The notes: generated by a model not told the origin, from the sequence alone. A DNA stretch of 40,059 bases from Chloroflexota bacterium (GCA_026390015.1 JAPLGS010000090.1:1-40059); one strand, 5' to 3'; positions 23,143-30,843 are shown, counted from the stretch's first letter. Program-made: numbers and translations.

Positions 23143-24545
23143 CCTTTCTCCTTGCTCTTTTTCATCTCTTCGAGTTGTTTCCGATACATCTCAACCAGAG
23201 CATTGCCATCATCCGTCAGCGCGTTGAATGCGCCCGAAGATGAATCCATAATATCGTCGTGATCAGCGTCTGGTTGGTTGTGCATGTGGTTGAGATAGTG
23301 ATCGTTCCAATCCGCTTCAACCACATCCACATTACCTGCTTCTGCCTGCGCAGATAAGGCCTTCGCGCGCGTGATCTTGTCCTTGCCGCCCGTGCCGACA
23401 GCATGAGCATCCAAACCAGCCAGGAGGGATGCCATACGCGCCGCATCTCTTTTCGACGCTGAGCCTGGCTCCTGCTCCCAACGGATCTTCAGCTTTGCCC
23501 CAAGCATCTTTGCCTTTGCCGCCCACTGCCGGCTAATGTTGACGAAGCGCTTCTCTGTCTCTGCGGGTCCTTGCTGAAAATCAACGCAATCCAATACGGT
23601 AAAGCGTCCATTGTTTTTCACCATGGCTGTCGCCGCGGTAAAATCTGGATCTGGTTTGGCAATCTCTTTTTCGGTAGACGCAAAATCCCAGAACAGCACG
23701 ATCTCGCCGCCTGATGGCATGGCGGGGACGGTCCCAAACCACGCCTTGTTAAAGATGTTGCCCGCGCTGGGTTCGATCTTCCAGTTGCTTTCCAACAGGC
23801 GCTCACGGTCTACCTTGCTTTGCGCCTTCAGGTTGGCAAGATAGCCCGGGTCTTTCTCCATTAGAATTTTGTTGTCGAATAGATTGGCGGAAATAAACGT
23901 TACGCTCTTGGCCGGAATGCCGGGATAATCGATACTCAGTATCTCTGGGGAGTCCGCCCAGATGATCTTGTCATCAATGCGCACGAACCAGCGGATCACA
24001 CCGCAACGATCTGGGATTGCTTTGCCATCCTCTCCGATCCACCAGTCAATGAACTTTGCCAGCCAACCAGGCTGGGGGTTGCACGTGGCACGCACATACG
24101 GACGCACGCCAGACGTGGATCTGTTTCGAGACATCATGTAAAAGAATTGTTTTTCCGTAAATGTTTCGAGTTGGTCAAAACACATCAGCGCAATTTGAGC
24201 GCCGCGCCAGGCATCAAGGTCTTTATCATATTGGATATGGCTAAAGGTGATCCGTCCGCCATCGGGAAAATACCATCTGCGTTCGTTGACATTCGCTTGA
24301 CCATTCAGCAATGGATACAGCTCCATACTGTTATCCCACATGGCGCCTTCCTTAGTGATCTCTGGCATGGTACGGCGAAAGACTACCGCTCCAAAATTCT
24401 TGTTTGATACATGACGAAGGGGTTCAATCAATAAGGCAAATGTTTTTCCCCCGCCAGCTGCACCTCCATAAATTCCAATATCCACCGGAGTGGATAAAAA
24501 CATCTCCTGCTTGCCAGGCTGCGGACGGATGTCGACTGTTGTCAT
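23139..24545 (-). CDS. terL: terminase large subunit
   Basis: A 468-aa packaging motor. The Walker A motif is GGAAGGGKT (residues 27-35). A Walker B-like strand with acidic residue is ALMCFDQLETF. The RNase H-like nuclease domain has acidic residues in IVLFWDFAS, FTVLDCVDF and HDDIMDSSSGAF. This is the Terminase_6/gp17-type organisation. It translocates and cuts DNA at the portal. The start overlaps the small subunit gene by 4 bp. A TACTCAGTA site lies in the EILSI codons (23933). Confidence 0.95.
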   Translation of the reverse strand: MTTVDIRPQPGKQEMFLSTPVDIGIYGGAAGGGKTFALLIEPLRHVSNKNFGAVVFRRTMPEITKEGAMWDNSMELYPLLNGQANVNERRWYFPDGGRITFSHIQYDKDLDAWRGAQIALMCFDQLETFTEKQFFYMMSRNRSTSGVRPYVRATCNPQPGWLAKFIDWWIGEDGKAIPDRCGVIRWFVRIDDKIIWADSPEILSIDYPGIPAKSVTFISANLFDNKILMEKDPGYLANLKAQSKVDRERLLESNWKIEPSAGNIFNKAWFGTVPAMPSGGEIVLFWDFASTEKEIAKPDPDFTAATAMVKNNGRFTVLDCVDFQQGPAETEKRFVNISRQWAAKAKMLGAKLKIRWEQEPGSASKRDAARMASLLAGLDAHAVGTGGKDKITRAKALSAQAEAGNVDVVEADWNDHYLNHMHNQPDADHDDIMDSSSGAFNALTDDGNALVEMYRKQLEEMKKSKEKG

Positions 24546-25090
24546 TTTGGATTTTCCCGCCCGTTATCAGGGATGTAGAAATTGACTGATACCAGGGATT
24601 CGCCATTACTGGTGATGTCCTTGCGATCAATATACTTGCCGTGAACTTTCAATATATCCCGCAAGGCCGCCTGCGCATCATACAGCTCAATTTCCAGTTC
24701 TTGAGTTTCTGAATCCGCGCCGCCCAACTTAAGTTTTGTTGTTGTCTTCTGCTTATATTTTTTTATCAGTTTTGTTAGCCCATTTTGTTGCGCAAACTGC
24801 ATATCAAACTTGCCATTTACATCAACCAATAATGCAATATCCCCGCGTGCTATATCGGATGTCAGTTTCAATGCCTCTTCTGAACTCATGTGAACTTCAG
24901 CAAGCCGCCCTTGAATTTTTTCTTTTATTTCTGATTTGGATAAATTTTCCCATCCAATTTGGTGCGCCGACTTTTCAGAATAACCGGCAAGCAAAGCCGC
25001 GGCTGTGGCATTGAAGCATTTTAGATATTCATCAATGAATATTTGTTGCTTACGCGATAATTTGATTTCGTCTTTTTCTGCTTCACTCAT
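24542..25090 (-). CDS. terS: terminase small subunit
   Basis: A 182-aa DNA-recognition subunit. The N-terminal region LSRKQQIFIDEYLKCFNATAAALLAGYS (helix-turn-helix) is the Terminase_2 signature. The middle is helical (oligomerisation) and the C-terminus LYDAQAALRDILKVHGKYIDR is also characteristic. It selects phage DNA for packaging with TerL, to which it is coupled by a 4-bp overlap. It begins the packaging and head block after a 48-bp gap with a possible promoter. Confidence 0.93.
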   Translation of the reverse strand: MSEAEKDEIKLSRKQQIFIDEYLKCFNATAAALLAGYSEKSAHQIGWENLSKSEIKEKIQGRLAEVHMSSEEALKLTSDIARGDIALLVDVNGKFDMQFAQQNGLTKLIKKYKQKTTTKLKLGGADSETQELEIELYDAQAALRDILKVHGKYIDRKDITSNGESLVSVNFYIPDNGRENPK

Positions 25091-25124
25091 GCTCTAATAA
25101 TACAGACTTATTTATTTATGCGCT

Positions 25125-25130
25125 ATTATA
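25125..25130 (-). promoter_or_regulatory. possible late promoter -10 before the terminase genes
   Basis: TATAAT on the minus strand (ATTATA on plus) lies in the 48-bp A+T-rich gap between the LuxR-type gene and terS. The region 17 bp upstream does not resemble TTGACA, so activation by the neighbouring LuxR-type regulator is conceivable. Weak evidence. Confidence 0.3.
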
Positions 25131-25138
25131 AAACTATG

Positions 25139-25372
25139 CTATGGTCTGCTTCTTGCCATAAGAACAACCATCTGAAGCGTTGTATCAGCTTTCAACCGAA
25201 AACGAGCGTTGTGAACATGCTGTATAACAGTGCTGTAGCTGATGCTTAACATTCCTGTAATTTCTTTGTATGAATATCCACAAGCCACTAAAAACAATAT
25301 TTCAGATTGGCGCGGAGTCAAATATTTTAATTTATCCGCTGCTTGCCTGCGTGTTATTTGCAATGGATCCAT
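25139..25372 (-). CDS. LuxR/GerE-type HTH transcription regulator
   Basis: A 77-aa protein that is little more than a LuxR-type helix-turn-helix. LTPRQSEILFLVACGYSYKEITGMLSISYSTVIQHVHNARFRL shows the conserved Glu, Gly and VxxHVxNxxxKL-like recognition helix (about 18-60). There is no receiver or sensor domain, as in stand-alone phage regulators. It is coupled to the upstream gene by TAATG and placed just before terminase, so it may activate late transcription. That role is inference. Confidence 0.8.
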   Translation of the reverse strand: MDPLQITRRQAADKLKYLTPRQSEILFLVACGYSYKEITGMLSISYSTVIQHVHNARFRLKADTTLQMVVLMARSRP

Positions 25373-25623
25373 TATGCGATCTCCTCGTGTATTGACTCGA
25401 TAACCGCCTTATATGCGGCGGCCATTTGCAGGTTCCTCCTGACTGTATGCAAATATCCAAATCCGGCCTTTCCTTTCCGTGCCTCTTTCTTGGCTTGTGC
25501 TATTTGTGCCGCTTTGACGTATGCGTCATGTTGCTGTTGCAGGGCAGTTACATCCCTACTCAGTAGCATCTCTATGTGTCGCTTGATTTTGAAACTTTTG
25601 ATCGACTCGGTTTCCTCTGTCAT
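25372..25623 (-). CDS. hypothetical helical protein
   Basis: 83 aa from ATG 25623, MTEETESIKSFKIKRHIEM and onward. It is highly charged with two long helices (ALQQQHDAYVKAAQIAQAKKEARK; QMAAAYKAVIESIHEEIA). The ATG 25623 overlaps the upstream stop (ATGA) and has GGGAGA upstream, so it is preferred to the longer frame. It lies between two regulators and may be a small DNA-associated or adaptor protein. No family recognised. A TACTCAGTA site lies in its LLSRD codons. Confidence 0.6.
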   Translation of the reverse strand: MTEETESIKSFKIKRHIEMLLSRDVTALQQQHDAYVKAAQIAQAKKEARKGKAGFGYLHTVRRNLQMAAAYKAVIESIHEEIA

Positions 25624-26300
25624 TTTCCGATCTCCCGTTTTGCATATTTGCGCCAATTGCCGGCAGTGCGTTCGCTCACGCCATACAGAAAGCCGATGTC
25701 TTTTGCGCTTTCTTTGGCAATTGCATTTACCTGTTCGGCGGTAAGTTGTGGACGAAGTTTCCGCCAGTCCGTCACAACGATTGGTAATCTTTCCGATTTT
25801 GGGAAACTTTCGGTAACTTTCCGTTTACTTTCCTTTTCTGCGGTCAGGGCGTGAAGCATGTCCCTGTGCTGGGTTCGCACTGCGACGATCAACGCGGCGG
25901 GAATGCTCTGCAATGTGAACATCGCGCGCACAACGATAATTGCCCACTTCGCGCCGCCTGATGCGTCAAGGATCACATTTGACACGATGATCAGCGACAG
26001 GTAAAAGATAAACGCGAATACCACGATACCGAGCGGGGCTTTCTTTGTCTCGGCTGAGTTCTTGCGATTGTGAAACCAGAATGCAAGATAAGTACTGACT
26101 GTGGAAAATCCTAAAATCTCAACCGTCACCGCGCCAGGGATTGCCACCCATTCAGGAAAGCCGAGAGTTGTCCGTGCGTGTTGGTATGTCATGTACGCTG
26201 GCGCAAGGGGAGCAAGCCAAGGGGCAATAGCAGAAACGATATTGACTATGGATGATTCGGTATCACGTATCCAATCGTTGAGGCGGTCAAAGGCGTTCAT
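25620..26300 (-). CDS. four-TM membrane protein with C-terminal HTH
   Basis: A 226-aa protein. Four hydrophobic segments can be seen (about 20-42, 51-75, 90-111, 118-138), then a charged linker. The C-terminal helix-turn-helix (about 185-222; TAEQVNAIAKESAKDIGFLYGVSERTAGNWRKYAKR) includes a strong GVSERTAxxWR recognition helix. A membrane-anchored DNA-binding protein could tether phage DNA to the membrane or sense the membrane state. It lies in a run of coupled genes ahead of the LuxR-type regulator. No named family recognised. Confidence 0.72.
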   Translation of the reverse strand: MNAFDRLNDWIRDTESSIVNIVSAIAPWLAPLAPAYMTYQHARTTLGFPEWVAIPGAVTVEILGFSTVSTYLAFWFHNRKNSAETKKAPLGIVVFAFIFYLSLIIVSNVILDASGGAKWAIIVVRAMFTLQSIPAALIVAVRTQHRDMLHALTAEKESKRKVTESFPKSERLPIVVTDWRKLRPQLTAEQVNAIAKESAKDIGFLYGVSERTAGNWRKYAKREIGK

Positions 26301-26470
26301 TGCGCGCCTCGGATGTCATAAAATCGTTTCCCGTTTTCATCTTCATCGGCCCATAATGTGATTTTGTTTTCGCGTTCCAACTCAAGCAGTTTTTCAAGCA
26401 TCTTTTCAACCGCCTCTCTGTGCGTCCAGTTTGGATACCATACAACTCTTTTGGGTTCGTTGTTTTCCAT
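26297..26470 (-). CDS. small hypothetical protein
   Basis: A 57-aa ORF from ATG 26470, MENNEPKRVVWYPNWTHRE and onward, ending FYDIRGAQ. It is charged and mostly helical. It starts 3 bp after the lipoprotein stop and overlaps the membrane-HTH gene by ATGA, so it is a real link of the operon. A longer open frame overlapping it in another phase (26287-26631) is a shadow. No function assigned. Confidence 0.6.
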   Translation of the reverse strand: MENNEPKRVVWYPNWTHREAVEKMLEKLLELERENKITLWADEDENGKRFYDIRGAQ

Positions 26471-26473
26471 GGT

Positions 26474-27514
26474 TTACAAGCCCCCCACCGCTTCCGTGCC
26501 CACGTTTGACGTACGCACGGCGGCAGGGGTGTCACTTTTGGGGATAATAGTCTGGTAGGGCGGGGGACACTCACCTGTATCTGATACGCGCGCGAGCCAG
26601 TCCTTCCCCACTTGCAGGATGGTGATCTCATTCGCTTTGACGTGCTGAGCCATGTGTTCCCGCATCAAAAAGCCACGGATCTGAGTGAGGTCTGCGCGTG
26701 AGATTACACCCTGCCACACATCGAAAGCAGGCGTCTTGCCGCGCATAATGCCATCAGCAAACGTCACTAATACGTCAATAGTGACGGGCACATCTGCGCG
26801 GGTCGCGTGCCAGCCGCCATTCGAGCGGTCCACATTCAGCGGGATTATTTCGGGCATATCACCGAAAGGTTCGGTCACTATTGGACGCTTCGCCCACGCC
26901 AAAAGAAACGCGAATAATCCGACGACCAAAACAAGAGAGGCAATTGACAGCATCATCCGGGCAAAGTAATCAATCCATCCGAAGCGGCGCATATTATCCG
27001 CGGCATTGAGTTGCCCCACACGAGTCGGCTCATACGCGGCTGCGGTGCGCTCGGCGGCGTGGTTGGTTGCATTCACCAGGACGACGGCTTCACGAGTGGA
27101 CATGATCGCGTCCGCTGTCGGCTGATACGTTGCTGTCATGTTGTCCGCGTTCTGCGTCATGCCGATCTGCGTCACGTACATGACTGCGGTCGATTGCTCG
27201 GCAGCTTGCGTGGCTTTGAAGTAATCCATAGCCATCGACTCCGCCTGTGCAGTAAACGCCACGATTGCGACCTGCGCGGCTTGGCTTGTCTCCTGCGCAT
27301 TGATGGCTTGCTGCTGTGCGGCCATGCTATCTTGCTGCGCCTGGTATGCGCCCGCATTGGCCGCGGCGACCGTTGCCGGGTAATCTGCGGCTGGCGTGGA
27401 TGTGCTAATTATTTGCGTGGCCTGCGGACTCGCAAGCGGAGCAATTCCGTACTGAGTAGGAGTTGCGCCGCACGCCACCAAGAAAAACGATAAAAGAAAA
27501 AATATGTATTTCAA
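26474..27514 (-). CDS. lipoprotein with long helical region and a transmembrane segment
   Basis: A 346-aa protein with a TTG start at 27514 preceded by GAGGA and overlapping the upstream stop as TTGA. The signal peptide MKYIFFLLSFFLVACG carries a lipobox (LVAC, Cys15). A Thr/Pro/Ala region follows, then about 100 residues of Gln/Ala-rich helix (YQAQQDSMAAQQQAINAQE). A membrane segment (about 190-212; MLSIASLVLVVGLFAFLLAWA) and a cytosolic-type C-terminal domain come next. A lipid anchor plus a TM could bridge envelope layers, as spanins do, or act in superinfection exclusion. Family not recognised. Confidence 0.75.
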   Translation of the reverse strand: MKYIFFLLSFFLVACGATPTQYGIAPLASPQATQIISTSTPAADYPATVAAANAGAYQAQQDSMAAQQQAINAQETSQAAQVAIVAFTAQAESMAMDYFKATQAAEQSTAVMYVTQIGMTQNADNMTATYQPTADAIMSTREAVVLVNATNHAAERTAAAYEPTRVGQLNAADNMRRFGWIDYFARMMLSIASLVLVVGLFAFLLAWAKRPIVTEPFGDMPEIIPLNVDRSNGGWHATRADVPVTIDVLVTFADGIMRGKTPAFDVWQGVISRADLTQIRGFLMREHMAQHVKANEITILQVGKDWLARVSDTGECPPPYQTIIPKSDTPAAVRTSNVGTEAVGGL

Positions 27515-27609
27515 TTTTCCTCACTTTCTTCACATGCAGGAAACGGTTCGTAGATTTCGCTTTCGTCTATTGCGTACACTTCGCCGTTGTCGTAGATGAT
27601 GACTGTCAT
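27511..27609 (-). CDS. small coupled ORF
   Basis: 32 codons plus stop: MTVIIYDNGEVYAIDESEI and onward, ending PACEESEEN, very acidic. Its ATG shares one base with the methyltransferase stop (TAATG) and its stop overlaps the TTG start of the lipoprotein (TTGA). The tight coupling at both ends supports translation. Function unknown. Confidence 0.55.
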   Translation of the reverse strand: MTVIIYDNGEVYAIDESEIYEPFPACEESEEN

Positions 27610-28223
27610 TACATACCCCACTGCTCAGCCATTGCGCGGGCGATGCCAGGGAATGTTTTACTTCTTGCGTATCCACCATGACCCGCCTCTGTCCAATGGC
27701 GGAGTTTCACAGTCCCATCTTTTCGAGCGGTTGCGTAAACTGCCTTTGGGTATTCTGTCGCTGTGCGCTTTCCAAACAAATCGTCATGCTTCCAATACCA
27801 TAATTTCGGTAATCCTTTCAGCCATAGGCATGTAGTTTTCAACGCTTCATCTCCAAAAAAATATGGTTGTATGATTTGGTCTGGTTTTCTGTAAACCGTG
27901 TTTGGATAGCCAACAGGATTTTCTATTGCTATTTTTTTGATTGGCGCATTGGCGCAAGCCATAAAAAAGCGCATGGCTTCTTCTCGCAGCTCTGCCCGTC
28001 CTGGTTTATTCCAAACGTGATTAGCCGCATAGCTCAAATAAGTACAAGGCGGGTGCGCTATCATCAAATCCCAACCATCATTTATGATGTCTAAAACGTC
28101 GCCCTGATAATGCGGCAAACCTTTCGCGCCTGGTTGCAAATCGCAGCTCATAGCGTCGTGTCCAAGCGCAATAAATGCGGCGGTCACTTCTTGGCTTTCC
28201 TCACACGCTACCAAAACTTTCAT
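27609..28223 (-). CDS. phage DNA methyltransferase-like protein
   Basis: A 204-aa protein. Its opening KVLVACEESQEVTAAFIALGHDAMSCDLQ resembles a C5-cytosine methyltransferase SAM-binding loop followed by a strand ending in CDLQ. DVLDI, the AHPPCTYLS loop (PPC at 58-60) and the IENPVG block (about 98-104) correspond to motifs IV and VI. The protein is much shorter than standard C5 enzymes and lacks an evident target-recognition domain. It may be an orphan or degenerate methyltransferase protecting phage DNA. It is coupled to Prim-Pol (TAATG). Confidence 0.72.
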   Translation of the reverse strand: MKVLVACEESQEVTAAFIALGHDAMSCDLQPGAKGLPHYQGDVLDIINDGWDLMIAHPPCTYLSYAANHVWNKPGRAELREEAMRFFMACANAPIKKIAIENPVGYPNTVYRKPDQIIQPYFFGDEALKTTCLWLKGLPKLWYWKHDDLFGKRTATEYPKAVYATARKDGTVKLRHWTEAGHGGYARSKTFPGIARAMAEQWGM

Positions 28224-29125
28224 TACAGCACTCCCATTTCCGCCGCCATCATTCTCACTGCCACGGAATCAACTACGCCATGCTGACGGCTGTATAAGTT
28301 GATCGCATCCATTGGCTTCATGTTGCATACCTGGCATCCGTACAATTGCATACGCGTATCAATCCAGGCAGACGGCGATTTATCATCGTGAAACAGGCAT
28401 TTCACTGCCCACCATCTTCCATCGCCTGATGTCTGGACTCGTTCTGAGAACATATTTTCAATGCGCACGGCCTGTTTGACCTTTGTCACGATATCGAGTC
28501 CCAGAGCGACTCCTGACGCGGAATTTGCCACTTCAAACGGGTCATACGCAACCGCTTTTCTGGCCGGCGTAAAGTCAAGCTGTACAGGTGCCTCACATGG
28601 AGCCGCCGCCACGTGTGGAAATAACTCAGTAGGGATTAGCGTGTCTAGGTCATACACTTCAGGAAATTCAAAGTTGAAATTCTCCGCCGTGTAGATCGCG
28701 CCGCTCGGGTGCACAGATCCCGGGCCCACACAATAACCATGCACCTTCACGTCCACGCCGCGGCGCTTCTGATTGGCATAGTTGCCAAACAGCCGTATGT
28801 ACACGTGCGCGCCACGTGCGGACCGCACAATGAACGGGCTACCGTATAGGCCGCGTAAAGTAACAAAGTAAGCCTTCCAAATTTCATACGCTTGCTGATC
28901 ATCAAAGTCAATCATTGCTAAATTACCCCAGCCGGCTACCACTCCGTAGTTGTGCCAGTCAGAGTATAGCCAGTTCATCACGTCGTATTCAGCCGGCAAC
29001 GTGGTCTTGTATTTCTCCCAAGTTCCGCCCATCATGTGGCTGGCCGGCTCTTTGCCACGATGCCGCAGCGGGATCACTGCAATTCCCATTGTCCTAAAAA
29101 GCTGTGCAAACTCTAGTTTTTTCAT
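28223..29125 (-). CDS. primase-polymerase (Prim-Pol) with CHC2-type zinc site
   Basis: A 300-aa protein. The N-terminal AEP/Prim-Pol domain (1-165) opens with GIAVIPL and carries catalytic acids in MIDFDD (D73, D75), RGAHVYIRL (H107) and VGPGSVHPSG (134-142). A C-terminal zinc site (C243, H246, C264, C267 in KCLFHDDKSPSAW...YGCQVC) is that of CHC2 primase zinc fingers. It synthesises primers for phage replication. It lies on the other side of the iteron region from the RepA-like ATPase, so the three form the replication module. An SD (AGGAT) lies 10 nt before ATG 29125. Confidence 0.88.
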   Translation of the reverse strand: MKKLEFAQLFRTMGIAVIPLRHRGKEPASHMMGGTWEKYKTTLPAEYDVMNWLYSDWHNYGVVAGWGNLAMIDFDDQQAYEIWKAYFVTLRGLYGSPFIVRSARGAHVYIRLFGNYANQKRRGVDVKVHGYCVGPGSVHPSGAIYTAENFNFEFPEVYDLDTLIPTELFPHVAAAPCEAPVQLDFTPARKAVAYDPFEVANSASGVALGLDIVTKVKQAVRIENMFSERVQTSGDGRWWAVKCLFHDDKSPSAWIDTRMQLYGCQVCNMKPMDAINLYSRQHGVVDSVAVRMMAAEMGVL

Positions 29126-29149
29126 GTTTTCTGTATCCTGTTGTTTTAC

Positions 29150-29370
29150 AATAAACTGTTCACTTTTGTGCCTGAACAGTTTATTTTTATAAATTCAGGT
29201 TTTTTCACTTTTTCAAATTTCGGTTGAACAGTTTATTTGTCATTTTCTTTCGTGTTTTGCAAACTGTTTACTGTTCATAAACTGTTCATAAACTGTTCGC
29301 GCACAGTTTCAATAAACTGTTCACTCAGTCTCTCTCTTAAGAGACTGAACAGTTTATTTTGAACAGTTTA
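29150..29370. repeat. iteron array, candidate replication origin
   Basis: The unit is ATAAACTGTTCA or its complement TGAACAGTTTAT. Copies: 29150-29162, 29173-29186 (inverted), 29225-29237 (inverted), a degenerate copy at 29260-29270, two abutting copies at 29277-29288 and 29288-29299, 29311-29323, 29346-29358 (inverted), and 29360-29370 (inverted, overlapping the ATPase stop). Copies 29311 and 29346 flank CAGTCTCT/AGAGACTG, giving a large near-perfect palindrome (29311-29358). The region is A+T-rich and lies between the replicative ATPase and Prim-Pol genes, as expected for an iteron-type origin. Confidence 0.85.
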
Positions 29371-30378
29371 GGGATTGTTTTTTAGATAATCTCTACCTTC
29401 ATCGGTTAGATCGTAAATTGCCATTTTTCCACGTCCGCCAGCGCTTCCTGATGAATTTGTGCGCTCAATAAGTCCCAAACGCGGGTCTGCTATTCTGTAT
29501 ATTGCCCGCTGCGCTTGCGTTGGTGAGCATGTATCAGCGTTGTCTATGATGTCAGCCTTTTCACTTGCACCGTTTACGTTCAAATATCTAAGCACGTATT
29601 CATCCGCTTTGGTTAGGTGAATTTTCTTTCCTGCCTTGCTTCCAGACACAGAAAGCCAAAACATCTTCGGTGTTATGTTCATCATGAAATTAGCTTCAGC
29701 CGTAAAGTCAAGCGGATCTGTGTCTCTTGACTTGACTGTTGCGAATTCAATTATTGACTTTTTGCTTTCACTTTCAACTTTTACTAAAAGGTCGATAGCG
29801 CCTTTTATGGATGTTGATCCTCGGTAGTCATTCTTGCCACCGTTTTTGTTGCTGTGGTGGATTAATAAAATCGCCGCCTGTGTGGCCTCTGCAATTTTGC
29901 GGAGCGCTAAAAATATCGGCTGCACGTCCTTTACTGCGTTTTCATCGCGCCCAGGCATTACATCGGCCAAGGCGTCAATAATTACAAATTTAGAATTTGT
30001 CAGATTTATTGTGTTGGTAAATTCAGCCAGCCAAAACGCATTCCCGAAGTCATACCCAGCAAGCGAATGACAAAACACAGGCACGGTTTCATCGTAGCTA
30101 TGGCCGCGTGCAACGTGCTCCATGCGGTCTAAAATTCTCTTGCGTCCGCTTTCCTCATCAACTATAAAAACATTGCTCTGTGTTGTTTTGAAGTTAAGCC
30201 AATCGGCGCCACGCGCCACACAAACCGCCATATCTAATAATGCCCATGTTTTTTTACTGCCGGCGTCACCGTAGAACACGTTCACACTGCCGGCTGAAAT
30301 GAAATTATCGATAATCCAGGTGATCGGCGGACGGCATTGAAAAGCGTCCTGCATTGATAGTAAAACTGGTTGAGTCAT
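29368..30378 (-). CDS. RepA-like hexameric helicase / AAA ATPase (AAA_25)
   Basis: A 336-aa RecA-fold ATPase. Walker A is GDAGSKKT (37-44), Walker B is KFVIIDAL (130-137), and LLIHHSNK (171-178) plus YRGSTSIKGAIDLLVKV (185-201) is typical of plasmid RSF1010 RepA-like helicases. The C-terminus (about 255-336) is a winged-helix-like domain (LTKADEYVLRYLNVNG and following) that may bind DNA. The gene is directly upstream of the iteron region and Prim-Pol. It would load on origin DNA and unwind it. It starts as ATGA overlap with the 40-aa ORF. Confidence 0.88.
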   Translation of the reverse strand: MTQPVLLSMQDAFQCRPPITWIIDNFISAGSVNVFYGDAGSKKTWALLDMAVCVARGADWLNFKTTQSNVFIVDEESGRKRILDRMEHVARGHSYDETVPVFCHSLAGYDFGNAFWLAEFTNTINLTNSKFVIIDALADVMPGRDENAVKDVQPIFLALRKIAEATQAAILLIHHSNKNGGKNDYRGSTSIKGAIDLLVKVESESKKSIIEFATVKSRDTDPLDFTAEANFMMNITPKMFWLSVSGSKAGKKIHLTKADEYVLRYLNVNGASEKADIIDNADTCSPTQAQRAIYRIADPRLGLIERTNSSGSAGGRGKMAIYDLTDEGRDYLKNNP

Positions 30379-30497
30379 TGCGCGTTATGCCTGGCGCAAA
30401 AGTCAATCGCTTCCCATTCCTGAGTAAATGCCGCGTGGATCAATCCATCGCCGCCCTGTACTTTGTAAAAGCCGTCCTCGTAAAAATAAGAAAACAT
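30375..30497 (-). CDS. small ORF coupled to the helicase gene
   Basis: 40 codons plus stop, MFSYFYEDGFYKVQGGDG and onward, ending FCARHNAQ. AAGGAG is 7 nt upstream of ATG 30497. Its stop overlaps the helicase start (ATGA). The sequence is strand-rich and compact. An ATG 6 nt upstream is too close to the SD. Function unknown. Confidence 0.6.
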   Translation of the reverse strand: MFSYFYEDGFYKVQGGDGLIHAAFTQEWEAIDFCARHNAQ

Positions 30498-30508
30498 TGT
30501 CATTCTCC

Positions 30509-30685
30509 TTATCCGATCATTGTTGGTTTCCAAATCCCGCGCCGTACTTTCGACCTGCGCTGCGCTTCCGCCTCACAATCTGGACAGCGGACTTTGCGGC
30601 ACTTCCGTTTACATTTACAGCATGACCTAGTAAGCAGGCGTTCTGATCTACTTACTAGGTACGCGCTGTATTCGCTGGACGTCAT
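30509..30685 (-). CDS. small zinc-ribbon-like protein
   Basis: 58 codons plus stop from ATG 30685. Cysteines occur as CCKCKRKCRKVRCPDC with a basic tail (RRSKVRRGIW), the look of a small nucleic-acid-binding zinc protein. ATG 30685 overlaps the upstream stop (ATGA), preferred over ATG 30694. A 10-bp inverted repeat lies inside it (30625-30660). Its TAA overlaps the SD of the next ORF. Confidence 0.65.
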   Translation of the reverse strand: MTSSEYSAYLVSRSERLLTRSCCKCKRKCRKVRCPDCEAEAQRRSKVRRGIWKPTMIG

Positions 30686-30843
30686 ACCCCGCATAGTGCA
30701 GCAACTTGTTCGATGGCGTGAAGTTCGTCATCAGCTTGTATGCGACCATTGTGGTAATCAAGCCCGTGGCTTGCGGTGTACTTGTAGACACCGAAAGCCA
30801 ATTCCCACACTGTAATTACCCATCCGTTCTTTTCGATTGTCAT
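30682..30843 (-). CDS. small hypothetical protein
   Basis: 53 codons plus stop, MTIEKNGWVITVWELAFG and onward, ending QVAALCGV. GGAG lies 5 nt upstream. It is coupled at both ends by ATGA overlaps. It looks like a small mixed alpha/beta protein. No family recognised. Confidence 0.6.
   Translation of the reverse strand: MTIEKNGWVITVWELAFGVYKYTASHGLDYHNGRIQADDELHAIEQVAALCGV

Noticed and set aside
27609-28223. Restriction-modification system
   Set aside because: Only a short methyltransferase-like protein is present, with no endonuclease gene beside it.
29150-29370. CRISPR array
   Set aside because: Repeats are 12 bp, in both orientations, with unequal spacing; they fit iterons.
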